DNA of 6,536 nt. Source: an uncultured Flavobacteriales bacterium (GTDB lineage: Bacteria; Bacteroidota; Bacteroidia; Palsa-965). The stretch covers positions 1 through 6,536 of the forward strand of contig CALJIF010000151.1 in NCBI GenBank assembly GCA_937974275.1, written 5' to 3'. The notes beneath the pieces were generated by a model that saw only the letters and a program-made list of their open reading frames with translations, made no database searches and was not told the DNA's origin. Below, in pieces: positions 1 through 5,468 of the stretch (positions within the stretch are counted from its first letter, which is position 1; each line of letters opens with the position of its first letter). The position numbers were made by a program, and so were the translations under genes.

Positions 1-1
1 T

Positions 2-595
2 GGTGCATTTCGGTTTACGGGCCAATCGAAAAAAGCACTGCTTTGGGATGCACACTTCATGTTATCGGAACATAAACGCACTACACCCGAAGCCAATTTA
101 TTTGAAGTAGAAGCCCAACAATTTCAATTGCCGCAATTTTTGTCGCACGAGTTTGAAGATGCTTACGACGAGCTTGAATTACTGGGCTTCACGGTAAGTT
201 GTACACCGTTTGATTTACTCGAAGAAATTCCCGACTTGCCTTTACGCGCAAAAGATTTGGCAGCCAATCATCGCCGCGAAGTCACCATGTTGTTGTATCA
301 CATCAACACCAAACACACGAGTACTTCCGGTGGAGAGCGCATGTATTTCGCCACCTGGTTCGATCAAGACGGCAACTGGGTAGATTCGGTTCACTTCCCG
401 CCTTCCGCTAAAGCGTTTCCTTTTCGCGGGCCCGGATGCTACGTAGTGAAAGGTATTGCGGTAAACGACTACGGCTTTATGAGTATTGAAGTTCGTGAAA
501 TGCACCGATTGCCGACACGCAGCATTGAAGCAGGATCTACACGCTTACGAAACACGCTCAGTTATTATCAGCAATCACCTTTAGGATTATCATGA
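2..595 (+). CDS. dnaE: DNA polymerase III alpha subunit (DnaE family), C-terminal 197 residues, 5' end outside window
   Basis: This is the end of the catalytic subunit of a bacterial C-family replicative or translesion DNA polymerase. The reading frame is open from base 2, so the ATG at 59 is internal: the residues before it (FRFTGQSKKALLWDAHF) continue the same protein. Visible parts are an end-of-fingers segment, the conserved linker EDAYDELELLGF followed by TPFDLLE, and an OB-fold nucleic-acid-binding domain (about the last 110 residues) with RMYFATWFDQDGNWVDSVHFP and PFRGPGCYVVKG. From memory this C-terminus matches Bacteroidota DnaE proteins. It may belong to the shorter second paralog (about 1000 aa, DnaE2-like) rather than the long replicative one, and the SRAP gene overlapping its stop fits a damage-tolerance role. 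That paralog choice is inference, because the polymerase active site lies outside the window. The gene ends with TGA at 593-595. Confidence 0.9.
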   Translation, partial: GAFRFTGQSKKALLWDAHFMLSEHKRTTPEANLFEVEAQQFQLPQFLSHEFEDAYDELELLGFTVSCTPFDLLEEIPDLPLRAKDLAANHRREVTMLLYHINTKHTSTSGGERMYFATWFDQDGNWVDSVHFPPSAKAFPFRGPGCYVVKGIAVNDYGFMSIEVREMHRLPTRSIEAGSTRLRNTLSYYQQSPLGLS

Positions 596-1287
596 ACTTG
601 TTGCCGTTATATACCATAGCAACAGCGCCGAAATTCTGGGAAGATCTGTGGTCCGTTCCTGCAGATTATGCAACCTATTATCAGGCGCGCCCCGGCATGC
701 GCTTACCGATATTCACATTGCAAGACGGCAAAATACAATGTAGTAATGCAGTGTGGGGATTGCCGCCGTTTCATGCGCCGCATTTTTATCCCATGCATCG
801 TGTATTAAAAAATCGTCCGTGGAATATATTGATACGTCAACAACGTTGTGCTGTACCGGTGAATTGTTTTTTCGGTGGAACACCTCAAAGCCCCTGGTTA
901 CTGCGCGTAATACAACACCGCACCATGCTGATGGGAGGCGTAGTTACCACGTTAAAAGACAAATCCTACTTCACGATACTTACCACAGAAGCTGCAGATG
1001 TTATTCAAAACAAAACGGAGGTTATGCCTGTGCTCTTTGATCCGGAAAAAACATTGCGTTGGCTAAAAACAAAACACATGAGTACCGTGATGCATTATGC
1101 CGACCGCTCCGGAAGTTATTGGTTCGATTACTTTCGCGTACCGACGGAAATTATGCAGGCATCCGAAAACAAACGAGAATGGCTGATTCCGCAAGGCATG
1201 ACGCTACAGAATTACCGGGCACGGGAAAAGAAAATACAAGAAGTAGCGTTTGAAGAAGAACGTGCAAATCGCCGCAGTGGCAAGTAA
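592..1287 (+). CDS. SRAP-fold (YedK/HMCES-like) protein lacking the family's catalytic residues
   Basis: This 231-aa protein resembles SOS-response-associated peptidases (SRAP), which crosslink to abasic sites in single-stranded DNA. Family landmarks in order are: YYQARPGMRLPIF (29-41, the usual YNxAPxxxxPV strand), VWGLPPF (54-60), RCAVPVNCFF (85-94, usually RCLVPADGFYEW), YFTILTTEAA (126-135) and MPVLFDPEKTLRWL (145-158), plus a C-terminal EWLIPQ. Active-site residues are missing. The chain starts MNLLPL instead of MCGR, so Cys2 is absent. The NARxE motif is replaced near 68-74 (MHRVLKN). The Glu of GFYEW is Gly95 or Gly96, and the HxRMP His is Lys141 or Thr142. The frame is intact, so it is not an obvious pseudogene. 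It starts inside the dnaE stop (ATGA, 4-bp overlap) with a weak AGGA at 583-586, implying translational coupling. It could be a DNA-binding scaffold or polymerase accessory; that role is inferred. I am fairly sure of the fold, less of the function. Confidence 0.75.
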   Translation: MNLLPLYTIATAPKFWEDLWSVPADYATYYQARPGMRLPIFTLQDGKIQCSNAVWGLPPFHAPHFYPMHRVLKNRPWNILIRQQRCAVPVNCFFGGTPQSPWLLRVIQHRTMLMGGVVTTLKDKSYFTILTTEAADVIQNKTEVMPVLFDPEKTLRWLKTKHMSTVMHYADRSGSYWFDYFRVPTEIMQASENKREWLIPQGMTLQNYRAREKKIQEVAFEEERANRRSGK

Positions 1288-1296
1288 ATCTACTGC
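1274..1296. terminator. weak inverted repeat spanning the convergent stop codons
   Basis: GCAGT at 1274-1278 is matched by ACTGC at 1292-1296, a 5-bp stem with a 13-base loop centred on base 1285. It lies across the tail-to-tail junction of the SRAP and vWA genes, whose stop codons are separated by only two bases. No T-run follows directly on either strand, so it is at best a poor bidirectional terminator and may be chance. Confidence 0.2.
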
Positions 1297-2750
1297 ATCA
1301 ACACAAAGTGATTGTCTTTTACAATAAACTTTTGAGGACCGATGGCAATCGTTTCACCTTCCTTCAACAAATGCAAATCGTAAATATCATAATCACGATT
1401 ATGAAGAGAACCTTTTGTTACACGAGCAAGGAACAAATAATCAGGATTGGTAGTTTTAATTCCCGTGCACAACACCACGTGAACAGGATTTTTGATTTTA
1501 TTGTATAACGCCAAATCACGTGGCGGAGAGTGATTATCAGCAATTAAAACTACTTCACAGTTCGGGTTAATTTTATTCAACCCTGTAATGATCGCTTCCA
1601 GATCATTCTCCGGATTATCACCGCCCGTTCCGTTATACATGCAGGTATGCATCACACGCGCGATGCTGTCATAACTCCGCGCTGTTGTCCAATACACACC
1701 ACCCGTTTTTCCGATTTCCTTTCTGCCTCCACTTTTTTCATCACCATCATTAAAAAACACAAAACCTCTGCAATTGCTGTCGTTAATAAAATTGGGAATA
1801 CGCAACAACACCTGACTTGCAAACGGGGACATACTTCCCGTAACATCAACCACAACAATATAGTTATTGAAATTATTGCGTTTGGTGGTGGTAATTACAA
1901 CAGAATCGTAATGCGTAACTACGGGCAAAAAAGGCCCGCCCTTGTGCTCTTCCAGTTTCCAATACCGTTTACGGGTATGATTCTGAAAACGCTCGGTAAC
2001 AACAACAGACATTCGAGAGGTATCCGCATAACGAGCATTAATAATTGTCGCTCCGGGAGAAGAAGGTCGAAGAATAAAACGCAAACTATCTTCCGGCGTA
2101 TTTTTACTGATGCGGATAAGTGAACCATCTGCACCTACCATAACGCGTATATCAGATCCCGAAGAACTTCCTCCAGATGTTGTGGTTGAGCTTCCCGAAC
2201 TACCCGATGTTGTTGTACTTCCGGAAAAAGTAGTGCTTCCACCGGGACGAAATAATCGTGTTAACGAATCGATGTACGTTATTTCCGTCTTACGATCCTC
2301 CGGAGTAATGGGCTTTCGCACTAACAAAACGAATCCGTGAAAATAATCGCGCCCTTCTTCCGGAGATGTGGCTCCGGTTTGAATACATTGTTCCCACGCA
2401 ATCATCGGCGATTTCAATACCGCACCACCTTTATTCAAAAGTTGTTGTGTGCGCGTACGATTGAGTTGCTGCTGATTAAAATCTTCTGATTGACGGTACT
2501 TCGTATACACCAGCGTCACTTGCTCCACCACATACTCGTTCATATTTTTAGGCCATTCCGAAAAATTCAGTTGACTTTGAGCAAACGTACAGGGAATATA
2601 GATCAGTGCGTGTGTTCCTTCGATGCGTGGCGCCGAATAACGTGCAACGGTTACCGAGTTACTATTCATCTGCCCTTCTATGTATGCGGTTTGCGCAAAC
2701 GAGAAAGCAGTTGCATGTAACAGCACCAACAGCAACACAACACGCATCAT
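1290..2750 (-). CDS. secreted von Willebrand factor A (vWA) domain protein
   Basis: This 486-aa protein has a Sec signal peptide: MMR followed by a hydrophobic stretch (4-18) and a probable cleavage after AFSFAQ near residue 20. There is no lipobox Cys, so it is likely periplasmic or released. An N-terminal region of unknown fold (21-168) is followed by a Gly/Ser/Thr-rich linker (170-199) and a second uncharacterised stretch (200-295). A vWA-like domain covers about 296-450. Its metal site (MIDAS) is visible as D302-V-T-G-S306, a Thr/Asp cluster at NGTGGDNPEND (373-383) and D405 in VLIADNH. vWA domains usually bind protein partners through this metal ion. The start is one of two tandem ATGs; the first (2748-2750) is taken. 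It lies 18 bp after paaH and is probably the last gene of that transcript, although nothing in it suggests phenylacetate metabolism. Function unknown. Confidence 0.75.
   Translation of the reverse strand: MMRVVLLLVLLHATAFSFAQTAYIEGQMNSNSVTVARYSAPRIEGTHALIYIPCTFAQSQLNFSEWPKNMNEYVVEQVTLVYTKYRQSEDFNQQQLNRTRTQQLLNKGGAVLKSPMIAWEQCIQTGATSPEEGRDYFHGFVLLVRKPITPEDRKTEITYIDSLTRLFRPGGSTTFSGSTTTSGSSGSSTTTSGGSSSGSDIRVMVGADGSLIRISKNTPEDSLRFILRPSSPGATIINARYADTSRMSVVVTERFQNHTRKRYWKLEEHKGGPFLPVVTHYDSVVITTTKRNNFNNYIVVVDVTGSMSPFASQVLLRIPNFINDSNCRGFVFFNDGDEKSGGRKEIGKTGGVYWTTARSYDSIARVMHTCMYNGTGGDNPENDLEAIITGLNKINPNCEVVLIADNHSPPRDLALYNKIKNPVHVVLCTGIKTTNPDYLFLARVTKGSLHNRDYDIYDLHLLKEGETIAIGPQKFIVKDNHFVLMQ
2154..2243 (-). 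repeat. low-complexity Ser/Thr/Gly linker coded by imperfect short repeats
   Basis: These bases encode residues 170-199 of the vWA protein, made almost only of Ser, Thr and Gly. Two related blocks can be seen, SGSTTTSGS and SGSSTTTSGG, and the DNA shows matching imperfect repeats (a GATGTTGT core at 2175-2182 and again at 2206-2213 on the plus strand). This is a flexible spacer between the N-terminal region and the rest of the protein, and its length could vary between strains by slippage. Confidence 0.6.
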
Positions 2751-2768
2751 AAAAACGAAGGGATAACG

Positions 2769-3941
2769 TTAATAAAAAGTTTGTCCTGCAGCAGCCATGC
2801 GTTTCAATAGCACACACGGACGATAGCGATCTTCACCGTACTCTTCGAATAACGTTTGCAACTGCTCCACTATTGTGTGAATTCCGATTTCGTCGGCCCA
2901 TTTCAACAAACCTTTCGGGTAGTTGACACCCTTGGTCATTGCCGTGTCGAGATCTTCGCGTGAAGCAACACCTAAATACAACGTATCCGCTGCTTCATTG
3001 ATGAGCATAGCCAGCACACGCATCAACATACGTTTACCCAAAACTTCATCCTGCTTTGGTTGCGGCAACACAGCACCTTCACGATAGTCATAGTAACCGC
3101 GACCGCTTTTTCTGCCGAACATGTTTGCTTCAAACAAACGTTTTTGTGTTAATGAAGGCTTGAATCGTGGTTCGTAGAAAAACTGCTCCCACACCGTTTC
3201 CGTTACTTTATAATTCACGTCATTCCCGATAAAGTCCATCAACTCAAACGGCCCCATTTTAAATCCGCCAAACGTTTTCATCGCCCAGTCGATCGTGGCA
3301 AAATCCGCAATGCCTTCTTCGTACATGCGAATGGATTCGCCGTAATACGAACGCGCCACACGATTCACGATAAAGCCCGGCGTATCCTTACACGCAACAG
3401 TACTCTTGCCCCAGGAATCGATTAGAGCGCGAGCATCAGCGAACACCACAGCATCCGTCGCAACACCAGGAATTACTTCAACCAAAGGCATCAACGGAGC
3501 CGGATTAAAAAAATGAATTCCCAAAAAACGTTCCGGTTTATTACATGCCGCAGCTATAGAAGTAATGGACAAGGACGATGTATTGGAAGCTAAAATCGTA
3601 TCCGCGCTTACTATTTGTTCCACTTCAGCAAACACTTTGCGCTTGACGTCGATGTTTTCTACGATTGCTTCAATAATTAATCCGCAAGAGGAAAATTTCG
3701 CCAACTGATCAGCGTAAGTAATTCGCCCTGCGATCGCGGATGCAGCATAAGCAGTTAATTTACCTTTCTCCACCAATTTATTCAGTGTAGCCTGCAATGC
3801 CACTTTTGATTTTTGCAATTGCACTTCAGCGGTATCGAACAAAACCACGGAATGTCCTGCAGTTGCCGCCACTTGAGCAATTCCGCTTCCCATGGCTCCT
3901 GCGCCAATAATACCAACCGTTGTAGATGAATTTAAATTCAT
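2769..3941 (-). CDS. paaH: 3-hydroxyadipyl-CoA dehydrogenase (PaaH), compact form
   Basis: This NAD-dependent enzyme oxidises (S)-3-hydroxyadipyl-CoA to 3-oxoadipyl-CoA near the end of aerobic phenylacetate degradation, in the cytoplasm. The Rossmann domain has GAGAMG (13-18) and an acidic D36 that fits NAD rather than NADP. Active-site residues of the 3-hydroxyacyl-CoA dehydrogenase family are present: S122 in SNTSSLSI, H143 in GIHFFNPAP, E155 in LVEVI and N193 in GFIVNRVAR. A first C-terminal helical domain ends at KSGRGYYDY. A second begins around 300 and carries INEAADTLYLGVAS, GVNYPKG and YGEDRYRPC, closely recalling E. coli PaaH. At 390 aa it is about 85 residues shorter than the 475-aa E. 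coli enzyme, because the segment between the two C-terminal domains is reduced to a short linker. It begins one base after the paaG stop and has a real Shine-Dalgarno. A generic 3-hydroxybutyryl-CoA dehydrogenase role is the main alternative. Confidence 0.88.
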   Translation of the reverse strand: MNLNSSTTVGIIGAGAMGSGIAQVAATAGHSVVLFDTAEVQLQKSKVALQATLNKLVEKGKLTAYAASAIAGRITYADQLAKFSSCGLIIEAIVENIDVKRKVFAEVEQIVSADTILASNTSSLSITSIAAACNKPERFLGIHFFNPAPLMPLVEVIPGVATDAVVFADARALIDSWGKSTVACKDTPGFIVNRVARSYYGESIRMYEEGIADFATIDWAMKTFGGFKMGPFELMDFIGNDVNYKVTETVWEQFFYEPRFKPSLTQKRLFEANMFGRKSGRGYYDYREGAVLPQPKQDEVLGKRMLMRVLAMLINEAADTLYLGVASREDLDTAMTKGVNYPKGLLKWADEIGIHTIVEQLQTLFEEYGEDRYRPCVLLKRMAAAGQTFY

Positions 3942-3942
3942 G

Positions 3943-4725
3943 TTATTCTCCTTTAAACTCCGGTTTGCGTTTTTCTAAAAATGCCTGAACACCTTCTTTG
4001 TGATCATACGTACCGGCAGCAATCACTTGCTCCTGACCTTCGCGTTCCAACTGACGATCAAGGTTATTGACACTAGATTCATTCAGTAATTTTTTCGTCA
4101 GCCATAAACCTCGCGTAGGCATCGCCGCCAGAGTATTGGCAATTTTAGAAGCCTCTTCGGAAAGAGATGCATCTTCAAACGCTTTATATATCATGCCCAT
4201 CTGCGCAGCTTCATCAGCGGATACTTTATCACCCAGCATCATCAAAGCTGAAGCACGCTGAAAGCCTATGAGTTTAGGCAGAAAGAAAGTTCCTGCACTG
4301 TCCGGAATCAACCCGATTTTCGAAAACGCCTGAATAAACGAACTGCTTTTTCCTGCAACCACAACATCACATGCCAAAGCTATATTCGCACCTGCACCTG
4401 CCGCCACCCCATTTACTGCACAAACTACGGGCTTTTCCAAATTGCGAATTGCCAGTATGATTGCGTTATAATGTTCTTTTACAATACGCTCAATTCCCGG
4501 ACCACTTGGATCAACAGCTTCGCCCAAATCTTGTCCTGCGCAAAACGCTTTACCTGTTCCGGTAAGCAACACCGCACGAATGGATGGTGTTGATGCAGCC
4601 TGATGAAATGCAGCCAACAACTGCATGGCCATTTCGCGATTAAAACTGTTGAATTTATCCGGGCGGTTCAATGTTACATGAAGCAGAGCGCCTGATTGCT
4701 CCGAAAGAATGAATGTATTGCTCAT
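3943..4725 (-). CDS. paaG: ring 1,2-epoxyphenylacetyl-CoA isomerase (PaaG), enoyl-CoA hydratase superfamily
   Basis: PaaG converts ring-1,2-epoxyphenylacetyl-CoA to oxepin-CoA and also acts as a delta3,delta2-enoyl-CoA isomerase in later steps of phenylacetate breakdown. The 260-aa protein is a crotonase fold close in length to E. coli PaaG (262 aa). It shares PaaG-specific stretches: LNRPDKFNSFN (19-29), FCAGQDL (61-67, oxyanion hole), VDPSGP (71-76), AVNGVAAGAGA (103-113, second oxyanion element), FSKIGLIPD (134-142) with the catalytic Asp142, and a C-terminal EGVQAFLEKRKPEF. The start is the ATG at 4723-4725 (MSNTFILSE), which aligns with the family N-terminus. A TTG seven codons upstream (4744-4746) would add a hydrophobic leader untypical of this cytoplasmic enzyme. 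It lies 27 bp after a small membrane-protein gene and 1 bp before paaH, so the two pathway genes are surely co-transcribed. Confidence 0.9.
   Translation of the reverse strand: MSNTFILSEQSGALLHVTLNRPDKFNSFNREMAMQLLAAFHQAASTPSIRAVLLTGTGKAFCAGQDLGEAVDPSGPGIERIVKEHYNAIILAIRNLEKPVVCAVNGVAAGAGANIALACDVVVAGKSSSFIQAFSKIGLIPDSAGTFFLPKLIGFQRASALMMLGDKVSADEAAQMGMIYKAFEDASLSEEASKIANTLAAMPTRGLWLTKKLLNESSVNNLDRQLEREGQEQVIAAGTYDHKEGVQAFLEKRKPEFKGE
3946..3952 (-). promoter_or_regulatory. ribosome binding site of paaH inside the end of paaG
   Basis: On the minus strand the sequence reads AGGAGAA, then the paaG stop TAA, one base and the paaH ATG. The GGAG core sits 6 bases from the start codon. Clear Shine-Dalgarno sequences are rare in this phylum and the other genes here lack one this good, so it both supports the start at 3941 and suggests efficient re-initiation after paaG. 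Confidence 0.6.
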
Positions 4726-4743
4726 AATCAGAAAGATGAGCAA

Positions 4744-4751
4744 CAAAAGTA
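4744..4751 (-). promoter_or_regulatory. possible -7 promoter element upstream of paaG
   Basis: The minus strand reads TACTTTTG, an exact match to the Bacteroidota -7 consensus TAnnTTTG, ending 18 bases before the paaG ATG. No TTTG or TTG lies at the usual distance upstream, where I read GTGGAA, so only half of the promoter is convincing. If real, paaGH could be expressed separately from the small membrane-protein gene. Confidence 0.25.
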
Positions 4752-4752
4752 A

Positions 4753-4935
4753 TCAATCGGCTGTGGATTCTTCCACCTTCTTTTCCGGCAGGAAAAACAG
4801 AATAATTACCGAAACAACAGGTAACAAACAACCGATGAGTAGCCAAGTTTTGTAATCGCGTCCGGAGCTGCGTGCAAAATATGCCGTAATGAACGGAACA
4901 AACAAAAACGGGAAAGCGAAAAATATGATCGGCAT
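4753..4935 (-). CDS. small two-helix membrane protein of unknown function
   Basis: This 60-aa protein begins MPIIFFAFPFLFVPF. It has two hydrophobic helices, about 3-20 and 31-49, joined by a basic loop (RSSGRDYK, 22-29) and followed by a charged tail (EKKVEESTAD). The pattern of a GRD/GRS-type loop, then a Trp and a helix ending in LP plus lysines is one I associate with short uncharacterised bacterial inner-membrane proteins. By charge the loop would be cytoplasmic and both ends outside. It is the first gene of the minus-strand run, 27 bp before paaG, with a plausible promoter just upstream. Its position suggests co-expression with paaGH but says nothing firm about function. No family is assigned. 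The length is short enough that a chance frame is possible, but the clean two-helix layout argues for a real gene. Confidence 0.6.
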   Translation of the reverse strand: MPIIFFAFPFLFVPFITAYFARSSGRDYKTWLLIGCLLPVVSVIILFFLPEKKVEESTAD

Positions 4936-5149
4936 AACAGGGATTTGCCGACAAGATTAAAACAAGAAACTGCACCACACAAGGGTTTCCGAGACCGGGA
5001 GCTAAAGTTTCCTGCCAAGCTCTGTGAATTCGACATATTTATTTGTGAGAATTTGTTGCGTTTATTGCAAATGCTGATCGAGTTTCCCAAATAATCCTCA
5101 GTGAACAACCGGAATAAAACAAATCATAACATTTTGTGTAAATTAGAGC
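4936..5149. other. divergent intergenic region
   Basis: These 214 bp separate the minus-strand paa run from the plus-strand MNT gene and must carry control signals for both. The part next to the MNT gene is visibly AT-rich. I find a candidate minus-strand promoter at 4952-4983, but no convincing TTTG / TAnnTTTG pair facing the MNT gene. A short GAGCT/AGCTC inverted repeat (4999-5003 and 5018-5022) has a 14-base loop and no T-run. I see no tRNA, riboswitch or repeat array. Confidence 0.6.
4952..4983 (-). promoter_or_regulatory. candidate Bacteroidota-type promoter of the paa run
   Basis: Reading the minus strand, CTTG (4983-4980) is followed after 20 bases by TAATCTTG (4959-4952). Each box is one base from the Bacteroidota consensus TTTG and TAnnTTTG, and the spacing fits. 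It would place transcription start a few bases before the ATG of the small membrane protein at 4935, giving a very short leader. The match was found by eye and could be chance. Confidence 0.35.
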
Positions 5150-5440
5150 GTGAAACAGTTGGATCAAATCAAAGAAAAACTTGCATTTCTTATGCCGGAA
5201 ATGACAACAAAGTTTCATGTACAAAGTATTGGCATTTTTGGTTCAGCTGTACGAAATGATTTTAATGCGTCCAGTGACCTTGATTTGATTGTTGACTTCT
5301 ATAGACCGGTAGGAATAGAGTTTATTGATCTTGCTGAATATCTGGAAAAACACTTTCATCGGAAAGTAGATCTTGTTTCTAAAAAAGGAATCAAAAAGCG
5401 CTACCTCGATAGCATAGCTGGAGAAATTATATATATCTAA
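5150..5440 (+). CDS. MNT-domain nucleotidyltransferase (MntA-like), without HEPN partner
   Basis: This 96-aa protein is a minimal nucleotidyltransferase of the DNA polymerase beta superfamily. It carries the exact GSX10DXD signature (G31, S32, D43, D45 in IFGSAVRNDF...SSDLDLIVDF) and a third acidic residue D74 in KVDLV, so the metal site looks intact. In MNT/HEPN toxin-antitoxin pairs, such proteins neutralise the HEPN ribonuclease by adding AMP units to it. No HEPN gene lies on either side here; the next gene, 28 bp on, is a GNAT acetyltransferase. The start is GTG at 5150: an in-frame TAG lies two codons upstream and the first ATG (codon 15) would cut into the N-terminal helix. A hand count over 5161-5400 gives about 35% GC (83 of 240), against about 50% in paaG samples, suggesting recent acquisition. 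Biological role unknown. Confidence 0.85.
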   Translation: MKQLDQIKEKLAFLMPEMTTKFHVQSIGIFGSAVRNDFNASSDLDLIVDFYRPVGIEFIDLAEYLEKHFHRKVDLVSKKGIKKRYLDSIAGEIIYI

Positions 5441-5468
5441 ACACCAGCTTAATCAAGAAGCCACCAAT

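Noticed and set aside
59..595. ATG at 59 as the start of a 178-aa gene
   Set aside because: The frame is open back to base 2 and the residues before the ATG continue the DnaE C-terminus, so this Met is internal.
592..1287. The SRAP-like gene as a pseudogene
   Set aside because: Despite the missing catalytic residues, the 231-codon frame is uninterrupted, keeps scaffold motifs to the end and is coupled to dnaE; decay would be expected to break it.
1647..2123. 158-aa plus-strand frame opposite the vWA gene
   Set aside because: It lies wholly antisense to a better-supported gene with a signal peptide and vWA motifs, and its translation has no domain-like pattern.
4726..4746. TTG at 4746 as the start of paaG, adding a hydrophobic leader
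   Set aside because: PaaG is a cytoplasmic enzyme, its family N-terminus aligns with the ATG at 4725, and the added residues look like chance.
4999..5022. GAGCT/AGCTC inverted repeat as a terminator or operator
   Set aside because: The stem is only 5 bp with a 14-base loop and there is no T-run; such repeats are expected by chance.
5038..5045. TTTATTTG as a -7 box for the MNT gene
   Set aside because: It has one mismatch, no -33 partner at the right distance and lies over 100 bp from the start codon.
4655..5108. Overlapping minus-strand frames around the small membrane-protein gene
   Set aside because: They are cysteine- and serine-rich with no consistent pattern, and one overlaps paaG; the 60-aa two-helix frame is the most protein-like.
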